Positions 23,323-34,200 of a stretch of 47,405 bases of DNA are shown one piece after another. The position numbers and the translations under genes are program-made. Position 1 is the first letter of the stretch. Every line of letters begins with the position of its first letter. The notes beneath the pieces were generated by a model that was given only the letters and a program-made list of their open reading frames with translations, made no database searches and was not told where the DNA came from. The DNA is taken from contig JAAAJB010000256.1 of the NCBI GenBank assembly GCA_016098155.1, forward strand, positions 1 through 47,405. The letters are read 5' to 3'. This stretch comes from Actinomortierella ambigua. Lineage: Eukaryota; Mortierellomycota; Mortierellomycetes; Mortierellales; Mortierellaceae.

Positions 23323-23439
23323 TTCTTTCTTCCACGATGAGGCAAAGTCGATGACTGAAATGGTTTAATGATACAATGGTTGAAAGTTGTTGAGGTAAAA
23401 ACAAAAGGGAGGGAAAAAAAACAATGGAGGCACAGATCC
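23187..23439. other. Convergent 3' spacer between the phospholipase and mL40 genes
   Basis: The stop codons are 253 bases apart, so both 3' UTRs and terminators must fit here or overlap. A TC microsatellite lies at about 23283-23320. TGTA-rich sequence near 23240-23275 could serve 3'-end formation of the phospholipase transcript. Confidence 0.55.
23283..23320. repeat. TC microsatellite
   Basis: About 18 uninterrupted CT units lie in the convergent spacer. Confidence 0.9.
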
Positions 23440-23898
23440 TTAAGCCTTGACGGATCCTGCTGGCACCGCATTCCTGTAATCCCAGATCTTCTTTGGGGGT
23501 GTATCCGTGATGGTGCGAAGCTGCCGTGGGAAGACTGCGTTGCGTTCCTTGGACTGTGAGTGCTTGAAGAGGTAGTTGCTGGTCTTTTCAAGCTCGGCGC
23601 AGGCCTGGCGCATCTTTTCAAACTTTTTGGCGAGCGCCTCTTCTTGAGCGAGACGGCGCTGCTGGCGGACGAGCTTCCAGGCGCGCTCGATCGTCTCGTG
23701 CCGTGCCAAGTCCTCGGGTGACAGACGGACGGGAGGGCGCGCGGGGGCGTCGAAGAGGACCTTCTTGATCAGGTCATTGCGTGCATCGCCATTCAGCGAG
23801 GTCGAGCCGCCCTTCTTGCCGCCGACACGCACGGGAGCAGCAGCCGCGGCTCGCAGCACGGCGCCTGCGTTGGCAGTGAGTTTTGCACGGGCGAACAT
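23440..23898 (-). CDS. Mitochondrial large-subunit ribosomal protein mL40 (MRPL28/MRPL40 family)
   Basis: This is a single exon encoding 152 residues, close to yeast Mrpl28 (147). I start at ATG 23898 (MFARAKLTANAG) because this gives an Ala/Arg-rich mitochondrial presequence; an in-frame ATG 17 codons upstream adds residues unlike a presequence. The conserved body has LSPEDLARHETIERAW and the Lys/Glu helix RRLAQEEALAKKFEKMRQA, then PRQLRTITDTPP near the C-terminus, matching the fungal mL40 pattern of a basic N-terminus and a long helix on the mitochondrial 54S subunit. The protein would be imported and act in mitochondrial translation. The gene is head to head with the Tra2-like gene, the starts 319 bases apart, and tail to tail with the phospholipase gene. 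Assignment is by recognised family pattern, not a database search. Confidence 0.8.
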   Translation of the reverse strand: MFARAKLTANAGAVLRAAAAAPVRVGGKKGGSTSLNGDARNDLIKKVLFDAPARPPVRLSPEDLARHETIERAWKLVRQQRRLAQEEALAKKFEKMRQACAELEKTSNYLFKHSQSKERNAVFPRQLRTITDTPPKKIWDYRNAVPAGSVKA

Positions 23899-24217
23899 GG
23901 TTCCTGAGTGGAATGGGCAAGATGGAGGGAGAGTGATTAGACGGAGCAATGTTGTTTGTTCATCGCACTTTCCGGCCGCTTTGTGACTAGCTTTTTAGGT
24001 GGAAGTGAGGAAGGGCGATGTTGCTCAAGGGGGGAGGGGTTTTTTTTTTTTTTTTTTTTTTTTTTTCGCAGGCCGCCCACACAAAATTTTCCTTCTTTTT
24101 CAGTCTCTCTCTCTCTCTCTCTTTTTCTCTCGCTGCACACACATACACAACACACACTCTTTCTCTTTCTTTCTCTTCTCTCTTCCCACCCACCAATAGA
24201 CTCCGCCATCCCACCCA
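23899..24217. promoter_or_regulatory. Compact bidirectional promoter of mL40 (minus) and the Tra2-like gene (plus)
   Basis: Only 319 bases separate the two start codons. The first 40 bases next to mL40 are GA-rich on the plus strand; a T run of about 26 lies at 24041-24066; from about 24095 to 24195 the plus strand is CT/CA-rich up to the Tra2 start. No TATA box is seen. The layout fits a poly(dA:dT) nucleosome-depleted region between two transcription starts. Confidence 0.6.
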
Positions 24218-27200
24218 ATGAACAACGACGATCAGTCCTACGACCACAACGACGCAGCAAGCGAGCAGGAGCGTGGCCGCGCTGATTCGCGCCTCAGCTC
24301 GCGCTCCAGATCCCCTCGCCCTCGCAGCCGATCACCCCGCGCCAGGTGCGTAATCTCAATTTGACTCTTCAATACGACGACTCTGGCTCTCTCTCCTTGG
24401 AACAAGATTTCCAAATGCACCATGTAGCGCCAAAATAGTGTTTACCTTCACATGGCGCATACGACTTTCATCTCATTGTGCACCCGTGGGGTCCTATTGG
24501 GGGAGTATAGCATCCTTGGACGTTCCTTTTTTTTCTCTCTTCCTTTCGTTCTTGTCTTTTCTTGGTCATTATTTGGAGCGCTTCCTCTGTCTTTTCTTAT
24601 ACCGCCTTTTTTTTTCTTCTGTTGTTTTCTTTTTGGCGGTGAAAGAAACGGCTGAGAGGAAAGAAAGCACAAGAAAAAGAAGAGTGTGTGTGGTGCGAAC
24701 GAGTTGAGAAGCTACGGCTCGACTCTTGTTCAATGGCATGGAAGCTAGTCGACAAAGAAGAGTGAGGCGCGGCTGTTCCCCATCACCCATCTTTCTTTTT
24801 GTTGTTGTTGTTGTTTCTTCATTTTTTTTTGTCGTCTACAACCATCTCTCTCCGGCCTATCCAACTCGACACGAGAGAGACTTCAAAGAGAAGAAAGCAA
24901 AGAAGAATGAAAGAGGAGTAAATGATTAGAGGCGATGATCGCGCGCCCCCCCTCTCGTCTCAGCCCTATCAGCGTCGCAGTATCCATCACCTTCATCATC
25001 ATCATCATCGTCATCATCATCATCGTCGTCAATCATATCCAACCGCTTGCAACTTTTTTTGTCGTTAACAATACGTCCACCCCCTTCAAATCATCCAATC
25101 TCACAGCACGGCCGACAACGACGATAGCGTCAACCCCGGCAACAACCTGTTTGTCAACGGTCTCTCTAGCAAGACAGAGACCTCCGACCTCGAAGATCTG
25201 TTCGGCAAATATGGCAAGGTGAGCAGCAATTTCGCCCAGGCTACCAACCGTACCACGATGCGACCTTTTTTGATTTTTTTTTTTCATTTTGCGCTGTTTT
25301 CACTCTGCGGCTTTCAGTCAGATCTCGTCAAGTCAAAATATCAACAATGGGCTTGGAGGGGGCGAGTATCTTCCGTGCCTTTGTTTTTATGACACAGCTC
25401 GGAGCAGCAGTATTCCACCACAACCAACAATCTTTTTTTTTTCTTTTTCGCTTCATCATTGTCTGAAAGAAGGAGGGAGGGGATGGCTAAGGTGTTTCTT
25501 TCTTACCAAGGCAGCACGGTCGTACCTCCCAATCCTTTCATTTGCAGCCCACGTTACTTTTTTTTTATTGTTCTTTCGGCTTTGCTGTGTTGCCCCATTT
25601 TTGTGTGATATTCTTCTCCAACCCTTTGGACCCAAAAAAATCTCGCCATTTTTGTTACCCCTTGGTGTGTTCTTTTCTCACTTTCTCTCTTCTGTCTCTC
25701 CCCCTTTCTTGGAAAGGGGCCGAGAAAAAGAAAAAAAAAAGAGCTTGGGGCTTTTTTTGAACTTTTTTGTCTCCTGTTGTGTCTCTCCTTTTCCTTCCCG
25801 TTTCATCTACGATGGCTCCATTGGTTGCTGGTCCATGTCTAGATCTCATTCTCTGCATTCTTATCATCTTTTCTCCTGGCATGACCCTTTGATGTGGAGG
25901 GGGGGTAGGAAGGGAGTTTACATGTATTTGTGTTATGTGCGTGTGTGAGTGTGTGTGCGCGTTCGTGCCCAGCTCCTTATAGAAGAAGAAAGGGGGTGAA
26001 TGGGTATGGATGTGTGTTCTCCAGGTTTGTCGATCGTGCTCCCGTTTTTTTGTGCAGCTTAAAGGTCATTTGCATTGTTCTTCCAGCGGATCTTTTTTTT
26101 TCGTTTTCCGTTGAACTGTCCCTGGTGGCTACATTAGCATGAAAGGAGAGAGAAGGGGGGTGCGCCCACCTATTGGAGACGTTTCCAGTGTGATATCAAA
26201 AGGTCTCTCCCCTTCCGCTTTGATATGGATTTTTTGCTGCCCTGATCCAAGGGGGTTGACCTTGGGCCGACATGGGCATTGTGTCGGGTGTGTGTGGGTG
26301 TGTGTACCGCAGCAAGACGAGTGTTCGTTTAGAAAACAACAGAATGAAAGGCACAGTGCTTAACGCACATGTACACAAACGCACGCACCAAATAAGCAGT
26401 TTGCCCCTAACCCATCACTGCCCTTGTTTCTGCTTGGTTCAATTAGGTGGAGAAGGTGCAGATAATGTATGATCCCCACAGCCGTGAGTCGCGTGGCTTC
26501 GCTTTTGTGACCATGGTCCGCACGGAGGATGCCGATGCTGCTATGCAGGTCTTGAACGGATTCGAGCTCCATGGACGCGCTATGGCCGTGAAGATGGTAA
26601 CGTTATTTTCTCTATTTCTTATCGACTATTGCAGTGTATAAACGACGAAGTAACTTTATCCTAACATTCCTGGTTTGATCACTTGCGGATCAAATTCTTT
26701 TTTTTTTTTTAATCGTTCTTTCTTCGAATCCTTCCAGGCAAAGCGTGGTCGTGCCAGAACCCCCACGCCTGGTCAATACCGTGGCCCACCTAAGCGCCCA
26801 GCTCACCCCCCTAGCTACTATGGTGGCGGCAGTGGAGGAGCAGGAGGAGCAGGAGGAGCAGGAAGTGGAGGTGGAGGAGGAGGAGGTAAGAAGACGATGG
26901 TCAATAGAGGATCAGGACATTTGGAAGGAGACTATGGCCTTTTTAAGGCGGAGGTGGCTGTACCAAGTGAGCAAGTCGACTAACGATCGATCCTCTTTGT
27001 TCAACGCTTACTCTTTTTTTAGATCGTCGCGTAGAACGGTTTGAGTCTCGTTATGACCCTCGCTATGATCCTCGTGATTACCGTGGCCCCATGCGTGACT
27101 ACCGCCCCACGCCCTATGATAGGTATGTTTATATGACCATCGCTGTGATATGAAGCTACGACATGGTTCAACCACCCCCCCCCCAAGCCATAAGCCATAC

Positions 27201-27537
27201 GAATGGTTCCTGTTTGATGTATACCTGTTCTTCTCTTGCTCGCGCTCTTTGCAAACAAAGGGGGTAGGCAAGGTGCCTCTTGCAGGTGTCATTTCTCGCT
27301 TTTTTCCTTTCACTGCTAGAATCGATCTGATAAACTAACACTTCTTGTTCTGATGCGGATGTTATTTTCTTCTGATCATCTAGATGGATGGGCCCCCGCC
27401 CTCGGTACGAGGACCGCCCACCTCGCGACTACCGACCCATGCCCTATGTTGAGCGTGGCTACGACGACCGGATGTACGAACGCGGTTACGATCGCCGTCC
27501 CCCTTCGCGTTACGATGATCGCTATGAACGTTACTAA
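24218..27537 (+). CDS. Tra2-like SR splicing regulator (RS-RRM-Gly/Arg-Tyr), six exons
   Basis: Exons are 24218-24345, 25107-25218, 26447-26596, 26738-26885, 27023-27122 and 27384-27537, giving 263 residues with exact phase closure. Residues 19-43 form an RS domain (SRSRSPRPRSRSPR). One RRM spans about 55-130 with RNP2 LFVNGL and RNP1 RGFAFVTM. The linker right after it, RTPTPGQYRGPP, closely resembles the Tra2 linker (TPTPG.Y.G.P) of animals. Then come a Gly-rich hinge (about 160-180) and an Arg/Tyr/Asp/Pro tail with YDPRYDPRDY and ERGYDRR units. Tra2 proteins bind GAA-rich exonic enhancers in the nucleus and promote splice-site choice. The tail has few RS dipeptides, so the second RS domain of animal Tra2 seems replaced by RY/RD repeats. 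Introns 1 and 2 are unusually large (761 and 1228 nt) against 100-260 nt for introns 3-5. Another single-RRM SR protein is possible, but the TPTPG linker favours Tra2. Confidence 0.87.
24346..25106 (+). other. Large intron 1 of the Tra2-like gene
   Basis: The intron is 761 nt, with donor gtgcgt and acceptor ctcacag. It contains T-rich and GA-rich stretches and an ATC/GTC repeat at about 24994-25030. No coding motif is seen. Confidence 0.75.
25219..26446 (+). other. Very large intron 2 of the Tra2-like gene, splitting the RRM
   Basis: The intron is 1228 nt, with donor gtgagc and acceptor aattag, and is flanked by codons for FGKYGK and VEKVQI of the RRM. The sequence is T-rich with GA- and GT-rich islands. 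The longest plus ORF inside (25289-25948) is Phe/Leu/Ser-rich without domain features, as expected of T-rich intron DNA. A regulated internal exon is possible but not shown. Confidence 0.75.
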
Positions 27538-28225
27538 AGAGGAGAGCAAGAGAGAGAGAAAGAGAGGAAGAAGGAGAGAGAGAGAAATCGAAATGAAGAC
27601 GAAAAGGATATGAGATGCTTTTTTTTTCTTTTACTTTAATGCTTTTACTCTTACTATTATCCCAATATGATGTGAAGCATTTGTTTGTTTGTTTATTATC
27701 TACTACGGTGTATGTACAATTACAATACGGACGCGCCGTCGTGTTGTTTCGTGTGGGACAACGACCCCTTTGACCGGTTCTTTTGCGTAGTCTTCCTCTG
27801 CCAGAGAGATGTATAGGATGACATACGGGGCTGCGCGGCGAGGATGGGCACGAGCGGAGAATCAATAGAGGAACGAAAACCTTTCTGTCACGGACAGACA
27901 GCACGGCGCCCACTATTTTGTACCTGTACACACACACACACACACACGCCTCGGCTCACAGAAGATTGGAAAAGATGTGAGCAGCTGGACGCTATGACGA
28001 CTTACAAGAGCGCAGCACGCAGCACCATTCTCTGTGCTGCTGTAACATACTATAAAGGGCGTCCCTTTCCACCACATCCATTCAATTGCTCATACTCTCA
28101 CTTTCCCCAAACACACCAAGATACTCGTTGTCTCTGCTCATTCACACTCTGTCTCTCTCGCCAGCACACACACACACACACACACACTCTCTCTCTCTCA
28201 TTCTCTCTACATTCATATACCCACC
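27538..28225. promoter_or_regulatory. Tra2 3' region and oxidoreductase promoter with TATA box
   Basis: This 688-base spacer holds the Tra2 3' UTR (GA-rich just after the stop), a CA repeat near 27931-27948 and a TATAAA at 28051-28056. Downstream of the TATA box the plus strand turns CT/CA-rich (CA run then CT run at about 28162-28198) up to the oxidoreductase start. It is the clearest TATA box in the window. Confidence 0.5.
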
Positions 28226-28549
28226 ATGGCCCTTGCTACCCACCTCCTCCCCAATACCAATATCCTTCGCGTCAAGCATGCCAACGGCCAGCAGCTGACC
28301 CTCGATCATTTTAAGGTCAACACTGTCGAGAGCGCCATCGATCTCACGTCCGTTGCCGACAATGAGGTTATCGTCCGGAATCTCTATCTCTCCCTCGATC
28401 CCTGTAAGTTTCTTCTTTCGTTTCTCTCACTAGAGAGAAGGAGAGAGTATATTTGTATGTGTGTGTGTGAGTGTGTGTGTGTGTGAGAAATTGAGAAAGT
28501 CATCCTAACGTAAACCATTTTTTCCCACGAACCCTCTCCCGCTTCCTCT

Positions 28550-28583
<34 letters not shown>

Positions 28584-29577
28584 AGATGTTCGCATGTGGT
28601 TTGACGAGGGCTACCTTCCTCCCTCTCAGAGCAGCCTTGGCCTGCCCCTGTCAGGGCTGTGCGTGGGCGAGGTGATTGCCTCCAAAGCCACGGACAAGCT
28701 TCCTGTGGGGACGCTGATCACCGCCAACCTCGAATGGGGCACGTTCTCACGGATCAGCCATCTGGACGATCCAGCCACCTGGCAAGCGAGTGGCCTTCGG
28801 ATTCTGCCCGCCGAGGCACGTGTCAAGGCGTTGAACAAGTCGATCCCATTGTCCTACTATGTGTCTGCGTTGGGCATGAACGGTCTCACGGCATATGCAG
28901 GACTCCAGGTCCTGGGAGGAGGGGATGCTTCAAAGTTCAAGCCTGGCCAATGCCTCTTTGTCTCGTCGGCAGCGGGCGCGGTCGGCCAGTTGGTGGGCCA
29001 GCTGGCCAAGCAGCTGTATGGGCTGCGAGTGATTGGATCGGTAGGATCGGACGCCAAGGCGGCGTACCTGAAGGAGCACCAACATTTCGACGAGGTGTTT
29101 AATTACAAGACGGTGGTGCAGCAACAGCAGCAGCAACAGCAGCAGCAGCAGAGTATCGACGAGGCGCTGGGGGCAGCAATCTTAAAGGCAGCAGGCCCAC
29201 AAGGAGTAGACTATTATTTTGATCTTGTCGGAGGAGAGATGTTGGATGCGGTGCTGGCGGTGCAGAACGAGTTTGGAGCGATTGTTTCGGTGGGGATGTT
29301 GTCGCAGGAGAACGGACGGGACAAGTATGGGATCAAGAACCTGAACCGGATTGTGTTGAAGGGTACGACGATCTATGGATTTATTTACTGGCACCATTTG
29401 AAGTATCAAGAGAGTGGCGAGCTGCAGGAGAAGGTCGGCCGGTTGTTGGAGACGGGCAAGCTCCATTTCCGAGAGCGGACCGTTGACGGGATTGAGAACG
29501 CTCCGCAGGCCTTCCTCAACTTGATCAATGGCGTCTACGATGGCGGAAAGGTGTCCATCAAGGTGGCAGACTTGTAA
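28226..29577 (+). CDS. Zinc-independent MDR oxidoreductase, NADP-dependent alkenal reductase / PTGR (LTB4DH) type, two exons
   Basis: Exons are 28226-28403 and 28586-29577, giving 389 residues. The 182-nt intron ends in a long CT run before the acceptor ccaag. The fold pattern is that of medium-chain dehydrogenases of the leukotriene B4 dehydrogenase class: VRNLYLSLDPYVRMW near the N-terminus, GLCVGEVIAS, LGMNGLTAYAGL, the NADPH-binding loop SSAAGAVGQLVGQLAK (about 185-200), VGSDAKAAYL, FDEVFNYK, GVDYYFDLVGGEMLDAVL, GAIVSVGMLS and the C-terminal LINGVYDGGKVSIKV. No structural or catalytic zinc ligands are seen. Family members reduce the C=C bond of alpha,beta-unsaturated carbonyls in the cytosol, a detoxification role; the true substrate is unknown. 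Oddity: 11 consecutive Gln at about residues 238-248, between the nucleotide-binding strands, lengthen the protein relative to typical members of about 345-350 residues. Confidence 0.9.
28553..28581 (+). repeat. CT microsatellite forming the pyrimidine tract of the oxidoreductase intron
   Basis: About 14 CT units lie directly before the 3' splice site at 28585. Confidence 0.85.
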
Positions 29578-31290
29578 ACAGGATTTGGTGTTTTGTGTGT
29601 TTAAAAGGGAGGGGGGGGTCATTCACTCATGTAATATCATTTTGTGAGGATATCTATCTCCTTGCAGATCATACCAATATACCATTAATGCAGCAAACAG
29701 ATTGGAAGGGGGGTCAGTAATGTGCACATGGTACTCATGTAACCATAAAATGGCTCGAATGGCTTTTTTTTTTTCAGACACTACGCCGAGGCACTCTGTC
29801 GTGGGGAGTGTGGTGACACGAGACCATGTCTTCCCAGATGAAGATGGTATTAGATACCTCGGAGAGGGATTAGTATGCAGGGTCCATCCATTGACTCGTT
29901 CATCTTTCAGAACATGTGTTGGAGAGGCAGACAGAGAGAGTGTGATTGGGAGCGCCAGATAGAGAGAGGAGGGAGAGACCTCTGATATGTACGATCGTCG
30001 GGGTGATAAACAGCCTTTTTTTTTTTTCTTTCCAACCGTTTCAAAACACGCACGACTACCTGTACATCTTCCTGTGCATTTATGATTTTCGTTTGGGGTT
30101 AGCATGGGACTGCATGAATCGGGGAAACATCCCAACCTGACCAGACCATATTGTCAGATCCCATACCATAAAACAATAAAACGAATGCAACCAATCGAAA
30201 CGCAGGCGTGGGAAGCGAGTAGGCGTGTGAGAGAGAGGCAACCTTTCCTTTCCCCATTATTCGGCTCGAAGCTTGGGAGGAAGGAGGTTGACCATCCGTC
30301 AGTCCGGGCATCGCTGCATGAGTTCAATGAGTAGGTAATCAAACCTAGGGTATCATGAAACCAGGCAAGCGGACCTGGTACCTGAGTGGTGACAAGTTTC
30401 AGTCTCCCCCCCCCCTTTTTTTATTTTCTCTCTCCCTCTCCCCCCTCTCTCTCTACTCCCTCTGCTTCCTTGGGCTCACGCTCCATCTTGCTCCTTTCCC
30501 CGGTGGCTATGGTCATTTGAGAAGAGGATTGGCACCTTGGAAGATAACAATGGTCTGACTTTCATGGGGGTCGGGGGGAATGGTGGGGAAAAATCGACAC
30601 CAAGTGGGAACTAATGACTGTACGTACTGTGAGATTGTCGATCCAACAGCCTAACAATTCCCGACATTACACAAACAGGCAGAACAAGGACTTTACGGCT
30701 CTGCTGACCGTATTTGTTGTGTCGGGTTGCATGTTTGATGTCGACGTGTTTCGTCTATGTAAAAAGTCCTTTGCTTGCTTTCAAAAACTTGACGACCCTC
30801 ATTCACCTTTTTTCCCCTTCCTCATTCTCATTCCCTTGACCATTCATTCGTTGCCCCCTCTTCGTTGTGCCTGAATGTGCGCGATTTTCCCTCTGTACTC
30901 TGCACGCACCCCTCCTCCGACTTGCTCCCTCCTTTCTCCTGTTTCCGCCCGCCTTTTTAGTTCAGGGCCAGCGCATCACCCAGCATCACATCACATATTA
31001 CGATTGCCCTCTTTCTTCCACAACGGTCGCTGTTTGCTCATAATCCTTTTTTTTGTCACACTGGGCTCGAGCATCCGTCTCTCTCGCCTTTTTTTTTCTT
31101 GGGCCTTCTCCCTTTGTACATTTTCTTTTCTTCTTCTTCCACTCTTCCTCCATTGTCTTTCCTGGCTTCCCCTTCCCTGGTAGCACTCTTTTATTCTCCA
31201 CACCACCTAGCCACCACCCACCACCACCAACACCAGTACACCACCCACACAACAGCTTAACACATACGGCCCACATCCAGTCCCTCAGCA
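29578..31290. other. Intergenic region of 1.7 kb before the mucin-like gene
   Basis: No supported gene is seen. C- and T-rich tracts lie at about 30408-30480. The last 500 bases are CT-rich on the plus strand, turning CA/CC-rich (caccac runs) before the ATG at 31291, which looks like promoter and 5' UTR. Confidence 0.5.
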
Positions 31291-34200
31291 ATGCGGATCG
31301 GCATACTCACCGCCGTGGCTCTGCTGTCCTTCTCGTGCATCACGACAGGCTCAGAGGCCCAACCTCTGGACCCTGGCCCCTTGACGCCCACCACTAATAC
31401 CTCGCCGGAGAAAAACAATGGCGTCGATATTTTTTCTCTCGAGGACCTCGATCGGGTTCATGCCCTTGGTCGGCGGCGGTGGCATGTAATTCCCCGGGCT
31501 GTGGATGGACTGCATGTGCCACGGCGTCTTCAATACCTTCCAGAGAGGCGGCAGAAGAGGCACTTGTATGAGAAGCGACAAGGGATTCTGGATGGGGTTC
31601 TGAGCGACCTGCTTCCTGGCAAGTCCACGCCCGCCTTAGCCGAAGCTGGTATGTCTTCTGTTTTGGGTGTGTTCTTTGCGTTCTATTTTTACAAGAGGAC
31701 GTGTGCCACCAGTTTTTTTTTTTGTCATTTTTTTTTCTCTCTGTCTCTGTGATATGCGTGTGAGTGGTCTCTATATCTCTGTCGCCATACCTGCTTTTTT
31801 CCACCCCTCTCATGGTCGACTCCGTTCTGTTCACTCAATATGCACTCCTCCTCCTCCTCTGAAAGTCTCGTACCCATCTCACATGCATCAAATCCCCCCC
31901 CTTCCCGTACATCTATTACTTTGCTGCCTCGTGGACCCGAAATTAAAACCCTTTTTGTTTTCTTGGAGAGAGAGAGAGAGAAAGGGAGTGCGAGGAGAGT
32001 ATCCAAAAGCGACATTACTATGGCACATAAGCATACACCACCACCTCACTTTGGATCTATTGAGCGATCTTCCATCCTTTCTTCCCTAGTCCATCGGGAC
32101 CATCCCATCGCTCTCTTGTTATTCTCGCACTCTCGCTCTCGCTCTCTTCTATTCCTTTGCTCCAATGGCACAGAGATCATTGGACCTGTGATGAAGAATA
32201 TCCGTACCACACCTCGCTATTTTTTTTTCAACTCCTTACTGTGAAAATTTTCTTATAAATAATGGTTTCATATTGGGTTCCCGCGAGCGCAGTCTGCATG
32301 GTGGAGACTGCTCAAATGCTGTGGAGGATGGACCAGGGGCGAAGAGAGAGAGAGAGAGGAGAGGAGACCAAGACAAAGTCTTTCCCCTTTTCTCCTTTTT
32401 TTCTACCTTATCTCCTACTTCCCAACAGAGGTGCACAACGTAAAAAAGAGGAAACAAAACCAAGCTGGGCGAGCGCAAAGCCTGCGGCTACCTGGCAGAC
32501 AACCCATGTTTGTTGTTTGTTGTTTCTTGTTCGACGCCCAACAAACCCTGCAGAATGTCATGGTGAGGTTGATGCAAGAGTCCTTCCCTTACCCCCCTAA
32601 ACACATGAAGGCTGAGAGGAAATGCATAGTGCCAGAACTTTTTTTTGCTTTCCCCTGCTAGACCCACAATAGAACGCTGGTTAAACTATGCGAGACAGAG
32701 AGAGAGAGAGAGATACTATTGTTGTCTTGGTCACCCTGAGCAACGCAAACCCATGACACGTTGCTCCAAAGTATTAACAAACTCCCTTCTCTGTTACTTC
32801 CATTCTTGCCACTTTCTGTTCGTTTGGTGCCATCGTTTCCAATGGCACCGGGTTTTGCACGCCATGTTTTTGTAACTACCTTTGATTGAACGTTCGTCTG
32901 GGGATTGGGGGGCTGTTGGATCAACTATCCATTCGTATTTGATGTGTTTGTTTCCTCCAAAGTCGCCCTTGCTCCTTCCGCGTCTTCCGCGCCTACCGCA
33001 CCCTCTGCACCCACGCCCCCTCCCAATGATGAACCTTCTGCTGAGCCTACAAAAACTTCACGTATGTCTACCAATGCCCCCACACATCCTCCCTCGCCGA
33101 CGCGTTCTTCTCGTATACATCCTTCTCCTTCTATATCTCCCTTGTCTTCTCTCTCACCTGTACCTTCATCTTCACCTTTGCCTTCATCTTCACCTTTGCC
33201 TTCATCTTCACCTTTGCCTTCATCTTCACCTTCACCTGTACCTTCACCTTTGCCTTTGCCTTCATCCTCACCTCCACCTGTGCCTTCATCTTCATCTTTG
33301 CCTTCATCTTCATCCTCACCTTCACCCTCACCGTCGTCTTCACATTCATCCTCACCTTCAGCTCTACCTTTGTCGTCATGGTCTCCTTCTCCTCCTCCCA
33401 CTACCACTACTTCTTCTTTTTCTTCCTCCTCTTCTTCGACTTTACCTACTTTTACTCATCGCTCTTCTTCCTCGCCCTCTCCTTCACCCACACCATTTCC
33501 TTCACCTCTACCTTCCCCCACTCATACTTCACACTCCTCCACCTCCTCACCCCTTTCACTTTCACCCACTCCAGACCCTCTCTCTCCTACCTCTCCTCCC
33601 TCTCCTACTTCCCCTCCTTCTCCTTCACCTCCACCTACTTCTGATCCTCCTTCCCCTTCACCCACATCCCCGTCCTCCAATGAGCCTTCATCACCTTCTG
33701 TTTCACCGACTATGGAGCCTACTATCGCGCCTGTGACAAGGACCACAGAGTTGCCATCGCCATCGTCACTGCCAACAACCAGTAATGCGTTATCATTTTT
33801 GAGAATGAGAAGGAAAAAAATGATAGCGCTTCAGGTGCTGCCCTTTCCATCGTGACCAAAAACCGATCGCAAACACTCACATTGGTCTGCGCTGTCTATT
33901 TTATCTCTTTTTTGATATATTCTGCGTGCTGATATTGCTACTGCTACTGCTGCTGCTGTTGCTGTTGTTGTTGTTGTTGTTGCTGCTCTTCCGCTGTTTT
34001 CCGTTTGCTGTCTATCCCCTCCTGTTGCTGCTTTTTCCATCTCTCAAAAAAAAACCTTGTACTGACCTTCAAAGATACTACCCCATCCTCTGACCCGCCT
34101 TCTCCCACGACCACGGATGACCCCCCAACGAAAACGACGGATTTGCCTTCGCCTTCTCCTCCACCACCACCCACTTCACTTCCGATGACGACCTCTTCGG

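Noticed and set aside
25289..25948. 219-aa ORF inside Tra2 intron 2
   Set aside because: The Phe/Leu/Ser-rich translation of T-rich intron DNA has no domain and no exon phase consistent with its flanks.
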